Of a stretch of 64,000 nt of DNA, positions 14,601 to 24,090 are shown piece after piece. The notes beneath the pieces were generated by a model that was given only the letters and a program-made list of their open reading frames with translations, did not search any database and had not been told where the DNA came from. How positions within the stretch are numbered: position 1 is the stretch's first letter; each line of letters begins with the position of its first letter. Origin of the DNA: Amanita rubescens (lineage: Eukaryota; Basidiomycota; Agaricomycetes; Agaricales; Amanitaceae); contig WION01000068.1 in NCBI GenBank assembly GCA_015039365.1, forward strand, positions 1 to 64,000, written 5' to 3'. A program made the position numbers and the translations under genes.

Positions 14601-15531
14601 AAGGTCACGCGATTCTTGCCTGAATCAGTCGACAAATCGGATGTCAGCGGCTGGTCTGTACCTAGCGAAAGCCACTCTGGATCTTCATATTCGCCTTGAA
14701 TTACTTTTGCGCGCATCTCCTCCTCGTCATCGTCGTCAAAAGGAAGAGTGCCAGTCAATAGACAATATAGAATGATCCCTAATGACCAGACATCGACCTC
14801 TGCGGGATGATTGATATGGGATACATAATGAATGATTTCAGAACATACCGGGGCCCATGTATTTTTTCCTCTGCAGCATTTCCGGCGCGGCGTAACCCGT
14901 GGTGCCGCAAAAAGTTTCCATAAAAGCACCACGCTCATATTCCCGTGTGAATCCGAAATCCCCCAGCTTAACACGGCAGTGTTCGTCAAGGAGAACGTTC
15001 TCGAGCTTGAGATCGCGATGAACTATGCCTTTGTCGTGTAAATAAGCGACAGCGAGACAGAGTTGACCGAAGATTATCTTTGTTTCGTGTTCTGACAATC
15101 GGCCCTTTTCAACAAGGTAGTCGAAGAGCTCTCCACCACAGCAAAGTTCTGTTACGATCCAGATGGAGGATTCTGTAGCAATAACTTCGTACATTTGTGT
15201 GACATGGGGGTGATGGAGTTGTCGATGATGGTGAATTTCACGTGTTAGGGCGGCAGACATGGATTTTGGGATCTGCTTGATGGCGACTCGTGTAGAGGTC
15301 AAGCGGTGTGTTCCTAATCTAACTTTGCCATATGCACCTGGGTAGAATGAGCAAGATGTGAGCGTGAGTTCAATGTGCAAAAGTACCTTCGCCAATGGCC
15401 TTGCCGAGGGTGTAATTACCGATGACGCGAATTGTTGAAGCTGCGAGTTCTTTTCCGAGTTCATTATAAGCATTTGTGAGCTGAGCTTTTAGATTCTGAG
15501 AAGAAGACTGTTTGTGTCCAGGAGTGGACAT
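11634..15531 (-). CDS. CAMK/CAMKL-type serine/threonine protein kinase with long disordered tail
   Basis: Start chosen at the ATG at 15531 (MSTPGHKQSS). Introns of about 45-50 nt interrupt the kinase domain: within the glycine-rich loop (about 15340-15387), near 14800-14850 after the APE segment, and near 14640-14680. The kinase domain (about residues 39-300) has the loop GEGAYGKVRLG, lysine in VAIKQIP, catalytic HRDLKLEN, LGDFGFT and GYAAPE. After it comes an about 850-residue Ser/Pro/Arg-rich tail containing a short conserved helical stretch (ERELLSTLSALGFDTPQIV). The tail ends in acidic residues. The layout resembles basidiomycete Kin4/Hsl1-like kinases of cell-cycle or polarity checkpoints, but the exact subfamily is not settled. 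It shares an 80-bp upstream gap with the synaptobrevin gene. Confidence 0.9.
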
Positions 15532-15610
15532 CAGAGAGGAACACTGCCCTGTTATGGAACGTAACTGCGGTCACACACTGTCACGCCTCCCGCTCTCTTC
15601 TCCTCTCACC
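15532..15610. promoter_or_regulatory. Very short shared promoter gap, kinase/synaptobrevin
   Basis: Only about 80 bp lies between the two divergent start codons, so promoter and 5' leader elements of both genes overlap or extend into transcribed sequence. No specific motif was recognised. Confidence 0.4.
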
Positions 15611-16268
15611 ATGTCAGTTCCTAAAGTAGTCTCCCTCTTCTCTGACGCTTACCACTTTTCAGGTCTGAACCTTACGACCCTTACCTTCCCCGCGCCGGCT
15701 CTTCAAATGGCGCCGGTCCAAGTCAGCCGAACCCAAAGACAGCCGCAATCCAGGCTCAAATTGATGATACTGTCGGCATTATGAGGGAAAACATCACAAA
15801 AGTCGCAAAGAGAGGAGAAGCGCTCGATTCTCTTCAGGACAAGACAGGTCAGCACCACTCCCACTTCCCCCTTACCCATCCGGCGTTAAAACGCGTTGTC
15901 AACATGCTTCTCTCCCTAACCCTCGATTTTTTCAGATAACCTCGCAGTCTCTGCCCAAGGCTTCCGTCGTGGTGCAAACAGGGTTCGCAAGGTACACCCT
16001 ACTTTTCTCTCTATTCCTCTAATGTCTGCTTACTTGTCTTCTCTTTCGTCATAGAACATGTGGTGAGTTGGTCGCTTATTTGATTTTGACGCATGACAAA
16101 TTCTATGTGGGACAGGTGGAAAGACATGAAGGTGTGGTCTAACCTTCCCCTTTTGGTTTTTTGCTCATTAGCCATGTTCAGATGCGTATCATTATTGGCG
16201 TAGCCATCGCCGTCATCATTGTTATTATCGTTGTTTCTATCGTAAAGGCGACTGGCCACGGAAAATAA
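15611..16268 (+). CDS. SNC1: Synaptobrevin/VAMP-like v-SNARE
   Basis: Vesicle SNARE that pairs with plasma-membrane t-SNAREs in exocytosis and recycling. The gene is cut into six small exons. The mature protein starts [12 protein letters not shown], then has the R-SNARE motif ([20 protein letters not shown], central Arg in [10 protein letters not shown]) and a single C-terminal membrane anchor ([20 protein letters not shown]). Size is about 115-120 aa, typical for the family. The first exon is very short (ATGTCA...); the exact first splice junction could not be made to fit cleanly by eye, so the start is tentative. The stop is TAA at 16266-16268. Confidence 0.88.
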
Positions 16269-16458
16269 TCGGTTTTCCACCTCATGACTTTCTATATTTC
16301 TTACCCTGCGTGTTGTACTATCTATGCATCATAGTATTAATTTCTTTGACTAGGCGTGACTATGCCCCATCAGTCTTGCACAAGGAAGAGTGCTATAGTC
16401 ATGCATAGGTGATAATCGTAGGGCGGCGATACAAAAAATCTGATACCGTTCCTTGCTT

Positions 16459-17070
16459 CTATCGACCACCTTTTCCTCCCTTCATCTGCTGCTTTGATAC
16501 CTTGGGACCGCTCGGTACTACAGGCCGTGTTGCAGGCTGTGAAAATGGATTGGAAATGAATTGAAGTGTGATCTGTGGTGTGATTACATACCTTGGCTTT
16601 CTTAGATTCCTTCTCCTTTTTCTCCGACTTGGCCTTTGAAATTGCTGCCAATCGTTGTTTCTGTCTTTCAGCAGCAGTCTGGTTCCTTTTTGCGGCAATG
16701 GATGGAAGGTCAAGACCAACGATACCACGCTGGTGTTTGACTGCTCGACGCGAACGTTTCTTAGCAACCTCTTCCGTAATTCCCTTCTTGTGCATGCGGC
16801 GATAGACTTGAGTCCAGGCGATTTTACGGGGGTTCTTGCGCTGCAGGAAGAGAGAGGCATTTTTCGAGGACGCGAAACGGAAAACCTAGATACGTTGTTT
16901 AAAGGTTCGTTTTCAAAACTTGTTCCAAGTGTACGAACTTTACTATCGCCCCTAACAAATAGTTTCCCCTTGCTGGGATAAATCCGGTAGCCGGAGAAGG
17001 AGTCGATTTCGACTTTCTGCAATCCCGTTGTGAGAATCCGTGAATGGTATAGAGATAACGAACGTACCAT
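16459..17070 (-). CDS. RPL24: 60S ribosomal protein eL24
   Basis: Cytosolic large-subunit ribosomal protein. The model has four exons: the ATG alone (17068-17070), then about 17016-16939, 16885-16592 and 16536-16459. These sum to 151 codons, giving 150 aa, close to the family's 155. Recognisable segments are KVEIDSFSGYRIYPSKGK near the start, FLQRKNPRKIAWTQVYRR in the middle and a lysine-rich helix (QRLAAISKAKSEKKEKESKK) before the C terminus. The first intron (about 17017-17067) directly follows the start codon, a common arrangement in ribosomal protein genes. It lies head-to-head with the sphingolipid methyltransferase gene. Confidence 0.95.
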   Translation of the reverse strand: MVRSLSLYHSRILTTGLQKVEIDSFSGYRIYPSKGKLFVRGDSKVRTLGTSFENEPLNNVSRFSVSRPRKMPLSSCSARTPVKSPGLKSIAACTRRELRKRLLRNVRVEQSNTSVVSLVLTFHPLPQKGTRLLLKDRNNDWQQFQRPSRRKRRRNLRKPRYVITPQITLQFISNPFSQPATRPVVPSGPKVSKQQMKGGKGGR

Positions 17071-17410
17071 CTAATCCCAAGTTCCCGGACAAAAAGGAGG
17101 AAAATCAGTATCATCTCAACGCTCACTTTGAGAAACCGCTGTGGTACGTCATCCAAACTTCACCCAAGGCATCCATCCTGTACTGCCACCGGGCATCGAC
17201 AAATTGGCATCCATAGACATCCCATCTCTCCATAGAAGAGATTGTGGCATTCTAACAGGATTGGCAAGCTCACCTTTCCAGGTTTGTGGGTCGCTTGGGT
17301 AGTCGGTGGACGCGGTCACGGAGTCGGCGGCGGTTCTGGGCAAACAAACAAGTACAAACGCGTTAACGGAAATAAAAGTCGTGGCACATTGAACCGACTT
17401 GCTTATTCCC
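17071..17410. promoter_or_regulatory. Intergenic region between divergent eL24 and methyltransferase genes
   Basis: About 340 bp containing the upstream regions of both genes. Short ORFs cross it but none resembles a protein. No defined regulatory motif was identified. Confidence 0.4.
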
Positions 17411-19327
17411 ATGTCTTCCACCTCGGTGCGGGTCACGACTTTCCCTGCTATTAAGAACGCTCCTTTGGTTGGTCTAGCTGAAGGGAATGGCTCTTTTAGC
17501 AACCTCCACCTTGCCGCGCTAGTCCTTGGGGTCCCTTATGTCCTCAAATCAATCTTGCCAATTGTAAGCCGCGGAGGGTTCAAGACCTATATATTCCTCG
17601 TCATTCTTACCGGTGTTCCGACGACCATCGCATACTGGACGCTCAACAGCTTGTATGGTTCCAGGAAGAACGAAAAAATTCAGCTGCCGGGAAAAAACAT
17701 CGAGGAATACATTTCAATCAAGGACGTCGAGCTCAAAAGTAAATACAACGGCAGAGAGAAGATCCCTATGCAGGTTTTCCACGATGCTTACTTTGATGGT
17801 AAAATTGATTTTAATGGTGGGTCCCTACCGTGTTCGTTTATCCATGAATCGCGAATGACAAAGTGTAGGCGACGTGTTGGAGGTGATGGAAGCGCGTTTG
17901 GATTGGGCCAAAATGAACTTCACGCCCGAGCTTTTCAAATATGTCCTGACCGAGTTCTTACCTGAGGTCATTGTTCACTCGCAGAGTCAGGATGAAGAAC
18001 AGGTTCGTGGACACTATGACCGTAAGTCAGTCACCTTTGTTTGGAAGACGTTTCCTCACGATGCGCAGGTGGCGATGACTTTTACTCTTGGTCAGTGAAG
18101 GGACGGTTTAAATGGACTTTTGTCTGATTCGCCGAGGCATCTAGGTTCCTGGGTCCTCGTATGATTTATACGTCCGGCATCGTACTTAATCCGGATATCG
18201 AGGAATCGTTGGAAACGTTACAGGATAACAAGTTGGCGGTTGTCTGCAACAAACTAGATCTCAAACCCAACGACAGGCATGTGAAATAATGCCACATGTA
18301 TTCTCGTAATTAACACTTTAGCGATAGGCTACTTGACATAGGATGTGGATGGGGAACGCTTGTTGCGTATGCCGCGAAGAACTTTGGCTGCGATGTTACG
18401 GGTGTAACGTTGGGCAAGAATCAAGCCAAGTTTGGCGAGGATAGAATTCAAAAGAATGGTGTAAGTCAACGACTTTTCGCCTGTACCGCTTGATTCATCA
18501 GCGAGTAGGTCTCTGATGCGGCAAGGATCCTTTGTTGCGACTATCGGGACATACCTGCCGGTAAAGGTGCTTATACAAAGATCGTCAGTCTGGAAATGGC
18601 AGAGGTACGCATTTAATATGTCACCAATACTTCCGCCCAGTGATAACCATAAATAGCACGTCGGTGTCCGTCGTTACTCGGCTTTCTTGAGACAAGTACA
18701 TGACATGTTGGATGATGACGGTATCTTTGTATTACAAGTGGCAGGATTCCGTCCGAGCTGGCAATATGAGGACCTCGTTTGGCAAGCACTGCTCCAGTTT
18801 TACCGCGAAAAATCTTAACGGTTATCATAGGGGTCTTTTCATGAACAAATATGTCTTCCCCGGTGCCGATGCATCTTGCTCTCTTGGGTGGGTCATTAAC
18901 AAGGTCAGAGGCTCGTCTACTTTTTAGGGATTATAGAATTGACTGGCGTAGCTCGAGGGTGCTGGTTTCGAAATCAAAAACGTTGACGTACTTGGCGTTC
19001 ACTATTCCGCCACGATCTATCGATGGTATAAGAACTGGCTCAGTAATAAGGATAAGGTCATTGAGAAATATGGTGAACGCTGGTACAGAATATGGGTCTT
19101 TTTCCTTGCCTATAGTACTATTACCAGCCGGTATGTCATCTTACCAGGTATTTAACGACTCCACTTACGCAGTTTATAGTCAAGGAAGTGCATCCGTCTT
19201 CCAAATTACTATGCACAAAAACCTTAATGCATATCACCGTATCAAGGGTGTTGTGAACCATGCTTCCATCCATTTTAAGCTGGATAAAGAGCCATTGTAC
19301 GTATATTCTGTGATTATGGCAAAATAA
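17411..19327 (+). CDS. Sphingolipid C9-methyltransferase
   Basis: SAM-dependent enzyme that adds the C9 methyl branch to the sphingoid base of fungal glucosylceramides, at the ER membrane. The ATG at 17411 (MSSTSVRVTTFPAIK) is preferred over the upstream in-frame TTG. Two membrane segments lie near the N terminus (LHLAALVLGVPYVLKSI and YIFLVILTGVPTTIAYW). The SAM-binding motif LLDIGCGWGTLVAYAA follows in the second half, then VTGVTLGKNQ. At least seven introns of about 45-60 nt are present. One, about 18782-18830, has a GC donor (GCAAGC) and AG acceptor; removing it restores the family-like EDLVWGLFMNKY. The last intron is about 19131-19179 and the stop is at 19325-19327. No frame break was seen. 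Confidence 0.93.
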
Positions 19328-19982
19328 ATGGCTAACTGCACGCCAATGTAGCCTTATTGAGTAGATGATGACAGTTACATAGACAATATGTATATACCCG
19401 TAATCAATCCTAATTCTTATAAGTTTGTTTCTAACGGAGTTTTGGGTTTGCTCTGCGAAGTTGGACAGCAAGCCATCTACAGTAGATATCCAGACTCCTA
19501 CCCAGACTCCTACCCAGTCTCTCGTGGACGGGTGCTTGGGGCTTGACGATGTTATGTAAGCTGCTTCCTCCAGAGACTGGCCCTTAACATATGTAAACAA
19601 AAGGATACCTGTGCCGAGCGTCACACCTTGATCATTTTCAGCTTTCTTTTCTTCGGGCTCATGTACACTCAATAAAGCTTAGCAGTGATGTTTGAAGGAA
19701 TTAAGTGATGAAGAAGACAGGTCTATGCGAGAGCGTGTCCACAGCATGAGCAGGTGCAATAGCTTACCTATTGTGATATGGTCTTAGTCACTTGGAAATC
19801 TGGGCCGCTGCTGCGCACGGCAGGTCCGAGGCCAATTATTAATATCAAGTAGTGTGCACATGTTTGTTCGGGAATTACCGGTGCTTACCAAAAAGGAAAT
19901 AATCGCGTCTCACGTTTCGGAATAAAACCGAAGCCTTCGTTTCACTCGGCCTCGGAACTACTCTTCGGCATAGTAGTGGAGG
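19328..19982. other. Intergenic stretch before the transposon cluster
   Basis: No convincing gene. A minus-strand open frame (about 19136-19672) overlaps the methyltransferase 3' end, begins without an ATG and resembles nothing known. The stretch ends in GGAGG, which matters as a possible target-site duplication of the LTR element that follows. Confidence 0.4.
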
Positions 19983-20302
19983 TGTAACGGGGCTACTATG
20001 TAGCTCTCGTACATATTCATCAAGACCTTCATCAAGATGGGAGATCCCCTTGGGATCTCCGAATACAAGGATGGGAGTTATCCATTAACTCCCTTGTAGA
20101 TAGATTTCCCCTATTCTCGTAGATAGTTATGTTATGGTACATATATAGTAGGTTGTCACACTTTGTGACACATCATCTTACACCTTACTTTACCCCACTT
20201 GCGTACACCGCACGGTATCACATATACACGTTGATTCAGTGCAAGACGCAAGGGGTGATTAAGTTGGAACCTTATTAGGTTCCTTTCAGTAAGAACGTTA
20301 CA
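19983..20302 (+). repeat. 5' LTR of hairpin-rich element
   Basis: 320 bp, TG...CA ends, almost identical to 37615-37934 and to the inverted copy at 61392-61711. It contains a TATATA stretch (about 20140) and four tight hairpins, for example GGAGATCCC/GGGATCTCC at 20040-20060 and GGAACCT/AGGTTCC at 20266-20283. Confidence 0.9.
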
Positions 20303-20574
20303 CTTTTTTGCACTTTCACAAGTGTACTGTGCCAATCTTCCCATTTGGAAGATTTCAACCAGAAATCTCTCTCGAAAAACCATCTACCTTCTACAACACC
20401 AGGAAAGTGTTATACAACCACCCCAATACCCCCTGGAGGTTCTCTAGAACCTCCATCTCGCGTTCCGGACTCCAGAAACCTGAAACGACGCTTGTGACAT
20501 TGTCCAAGCTATTTCAATTCTACGAATAAGCTACTCGTTCTATAACCACCTAGAGCGAACCCGAAGCTATCCAT
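20303..20574 (+). other. Leader of hairpin-rich element
   Basis: Sequence between the 5' LTR and the first ATG of the long ORF. It holds hairpins such as AATCTTCC/GGAAGATT (20334-20354) and GGAGGTTC/GAACCTCC (20435-20454). No classical tRNA primer-binding site was recognised. Confidence 0.5.
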
Positions 20575-23493
20575 ATGACCCTCGGAGGCTCCCGATACTC
20601 GGAGCCTCCACGCTTGAACATCCCGAGGAAAACAAGCCCTCGGAACAAGGACCCCACGGGCCCTTCTCATAATTCACGCAAACTCGGACGCGCACTGCCA
20701 AACATCGCCCCGAGCACCTTGGCTAGATGGTTGGATCACACGGAAAGGCAAGACAAGCTCTGCAAAGAACTTATACGCCAGATAGAAAGCAAACTCGAAA
20801 AGACGACAACGCCGATTTATTACGCTTACGCTCCCATCCGTCCCGACCCACTACAGTCCGCTTCCTACGAAGGAACCTGCCCATGAACATCCATCACAGC
20901 CAACTTAAGAGTCTCAGCTCACGAGACTCGGCTCATCACGCCAGAACGAACTCGACCCCCAGCTCGTTCTGAAGGAAGTCTGACGTGCTCTGCTACAGAG
21001 CCGGACATGTTCCCTACTCTCCCAGGACTCAAGACGAGTCCCTTGGCCGCTGCCTACGAGCTTACGCCAGCTCGAAAACCCACAACTTATCCCACAACTA
21101 AGTCCACTTCGGAGATGGTATTATCCATCTCCCAACATTCTCTCAGTCTCGGCGCACACGCTAGTAAGACGGAAGGAATGTCGGCTCAGACTCCTTCCCC
21201 AAAACGGCACGCGTCGAGCTTGGTAGATTCAAGTCATGTACTAGTAGTGAACAATATGAACGCTACGCAACAAACTTCGGAGACTCGTTCAAGAGTCTCC
21301 AATATGTTCCCTAAGACTTATACGCCTATTAATTCGGGCGAACATGAGTTCAGTTCGCCCTATAACATAAACTTAAGCTCGTGTGCGATATCACGCGACA
21401 CGACGCGTCCCAAGGCTGATTTCACACCTCGAGTGAAACAGGAGGTTCCTAGAACCTCCAAGTCGTCCGTGAATCATCCCCAACCGCCGTCAGATATGTT
21501 ATTTGAACCGGAGGGAAGTGCGCTTAGTACGCTTCCCGAAATGCCGAAGGAGCGCGTAATTGAGCGCTCCACGTCGATACTTGGATTCGCTGATGCGCAA
21601 GTTCAAATTCCCTCCCTTTCGGATGAAATTGGGGAGGAACGATGGGTCTGCAACTCCGTCGTTAGTATACACGCAAAAGACGAGGAACAAGACTCGCCTG
21701 AAACCGTCTCAGCAGCCCTCAAGCTGCCGGACTCCGTTCCCATCTCCTCGCCTATCCCTATCGTGCGTGATACGCCCAAAACCTCTCCTTCAACCATTCC
21801 CGCGAAACACGATTCTCCACGAGTCATGTATGAAGCTGAAAAGAGAGACTCGACTTCTGAGTCTCGAAACGCATTGGAACGAGTTCAAATGACTCGTTCC
21901 CAAACACGTCCGAGCTCGTTGAAGCCGGGCTCCGTCTCTATACCTCGGGAACTCCAACGGAACTCCCGGAGCTCCCTAACGGACAACGAGCTGTCCAAAG
22001 CCCGTAAAGCTGACTTCCATTGGAAGTCCCCTTCAGAATCATCAACGGAGACAGCAACGACTGTCTCCTGTACTTCGTCGAAGCCCGCTACGTGTGTTGA
22101 AGGTCGACAACTAGCCAAATCTTCTGTACCTGTCGAAAAGCCGGCCAAGGCTCGAGTCGTCCCCGCCACTATTTTACGCGTTCCTTGTTCAGAAGTCGCG
22201 TCCAGGCTGATACCTCAAAGGGAAAACACGATCGTTAGCACAAAGGAACAAGCCTACACGTCAGAACACACACCTTCGACCGAGACAGCCCTCACGCTAT
22301 CTAATCTCATGCCCGTCTCCTCTTTACGGGCCATCCCTTCAAACCGGCTCATGAACGAGCCTAAGCTGTCCCTTTCGAATGTTTCTAAACGGCGTACGCC
22401 TAACGTCGTTAGTACAAAACAAGTAGTGAGCAGAAAAGCTCACCTAAGGTCAGATGCTCGTTCTGGAGCATCGTTACCAACCGCCAACCGGCCGTTTGGT
22501 AAAACACCATCTGGTCTCAGCACAGGAGGACCAGAACAGCTCAATCGAGCTATGGAAACACTCGGAAGTCCTTGCAGACTTCCCGAAAACATCCCGGAAC
22601 GCTCCGAAGAGCATTCCATCCAATCTGGACGACTTGCCAACGAGCCAGTCATCTCCCCTTTGTCCTTTGATGAAACGGGGGAGAAACGGCGTACGCTAGA
22701 CGCCGTTATTAGTAAACAAAAAGAAAATAATGAAAACCCCATACCTGAAACTTCGGCAGCCTCTACTCTGCCAGTATTCACTCCTATCGCCATTCCTATC
22801 CATCCTGGCCCTTCACGACAATCTTCTCTTGAAGAAGTACATCCGCAAGCAATGGAAGAAGCCATTAAGAGAGTCTCGACTCCCGAGACTCGAAATACGC
22901 TCAAACGAGTTCAACTGGCTCGTTCTGAAGCATGTCCAAGCTCTGCGAAGTCGGACAGTCATCCTGAAACCCCGGGACTCATTAAGAGTCCCCCGAATAT
23001 TCCTCACAAGCCCACACAGGCTCGAAGACCTGTATCCGTCAAGCCTGCCCCGGAGAAGGCTTTGCCCATCTCCCGGCCTTCGCCCAGTGTACCCGCCAAG
23101 GCTCGAGAACAGTCTAAGCAGACCGTTCTCAATAACAGAGAGTCCCCAAAGGGAAACTCCCATATCGGCATCAAGTCTTCTGGCCGAATTATCTCGGCTC
23201 CCCTTCCGAAACGTCGGAACGTCGAGAAGCCACCTGTTGGAAAGGCAGAAGTCAACCCTACGAAAGGAACGAGTGCAGTTAAGCGCCTACCTGCGCCCAA
23301 GACAGCCTCCTTGCTGTCGAAACCCTCGCCCGTCATTGTATCCTCAACTCGGGCTCCTCCTACTCGTCCTTCCAATGACAAGGCTTCGCCACCTTTCCCT
23401 GTAATCTCGAAACGACGCGCATCGAGCGTCGTAAGTACGAATCATGTAGTAAATAGTAATACTACACACCGTTTGACGGAGACCCTCTCTCGG
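20575..23493 (+). pseudogene. Long low-complexity ORF of the hairpin-rich element, first part
   Basis: Opens at ATG 20575 and stays in one frame for 973 codons to the Ty3 insertion, broken only by TGA at 20884-20886. It continues in the same frame at 33181. The protein is Ser/Pro/Thr/Arg/Glu-rich with no known domain. It contains imperfect repeats about 1.05 kb apart: a box of the form SDE.GE.RR followed by VVS or AVIS (about 21616, 22660 and, past the Ty3 insertion, 33365), and a box of the form ST.E.RN.L.RVQ (about 21855 and 22875). Such length in one frame is not expected by chance. However, the opposite strand carries intron-like signals, so which strand is translated is unresolved. Confidence 0.55.
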
Positions 23494-23980
23494 TGAAACA
23501 ATAAAGAGAAGGCCGACGTGGAACAGTGTTCGGCCAAAGGGGCTACGGAGGTCTGACCGATGTGCTTAAGTGCGATAGAGTGCCGAGAGCGAAGGAGAAG
23601 GAACGGAACGGTGACCGAGTCACCGAGCGAGAAGGAGAACGGAAATCGGACGCAAGGGAACGAGAAAGAGAGCGGAAGTGAGACCGGCTGTATATTCGAT
23701 GTCCAACTACTACAGACAATGCCGTATATATACTACGAGGACATGAGGCTTACCTGCGACGAGCCTTCCTCCGAGTCCGTTGGTCCGTGCGCGTCTAGGT
23801 GCCCCGTTGCGTTCGAATATCGCTCAAGTTGCGGGAATGGCCCTGTCGGAATGTGGCCGAAGGTCGTTGGTGCGAAGGTTTGACTTCGGAAGCTTCCGTG
23901 ATGCGTGATGTGATGCCGAGAATCGAAATGCGGTGCGCTTCGGTGTTCGGTTCCAACGTAGCCGGAACCGGCTCGTTACA
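23494..23980 (-). repeat. 3' LTR of Ty3-type element
   Basis: 487 bp; minus strand reads TGTAACGAGCC...GTTTCA. Nearly identical to 32690-33176. Contains a symmetrical TATATATA at about 23730 usable in either direction. The same family recurs at 53271-53736 (diverged) and 63592 to the window end. Confidence 0.92.
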
Positions 23981-23996
23981 CCTCCCGGGGTCTTTT
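23981..23996 (-). other. Polypurine tract of Ty3-type element
   Basis: Minus strand AAAAGACCCCGGGAGG directly upstream of the 3' LTR start, the expected place for plus-strand DNA priming. Confidence 0.7.
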
Positions 23997-24090
23997 AATA
24001 CTGACCTCCTGGTCAGGTCCGAGGAGATAAGAGGGCGATAAGAGATAGAGGGGAGTGGAGGGTGGGTTCTTCTCTTCCTCTTCTACAATC

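Noticed and set aside
17149..17502. Minus-strand 117-codon frame as an extra gene upstream of eL24
   Set aside because: It covers the eL24/methyltransferase promoter and the methyltransferase start, and has no family-like features.
19136..19672. Minus-strand 178-codon open frame as a gene
   Set aside because: It overlaps the methyltransferase C terminus, has no ATG at its start and no protein-like pattern.
19983..20330. TGG primer-binding site after the left LTR of the hairpin-rich element
   Set aside because: The sequence after CGTTACA is CTTTTTTGCAC, which does not begin TGG; priming may differ or be lost, so none was annotated.
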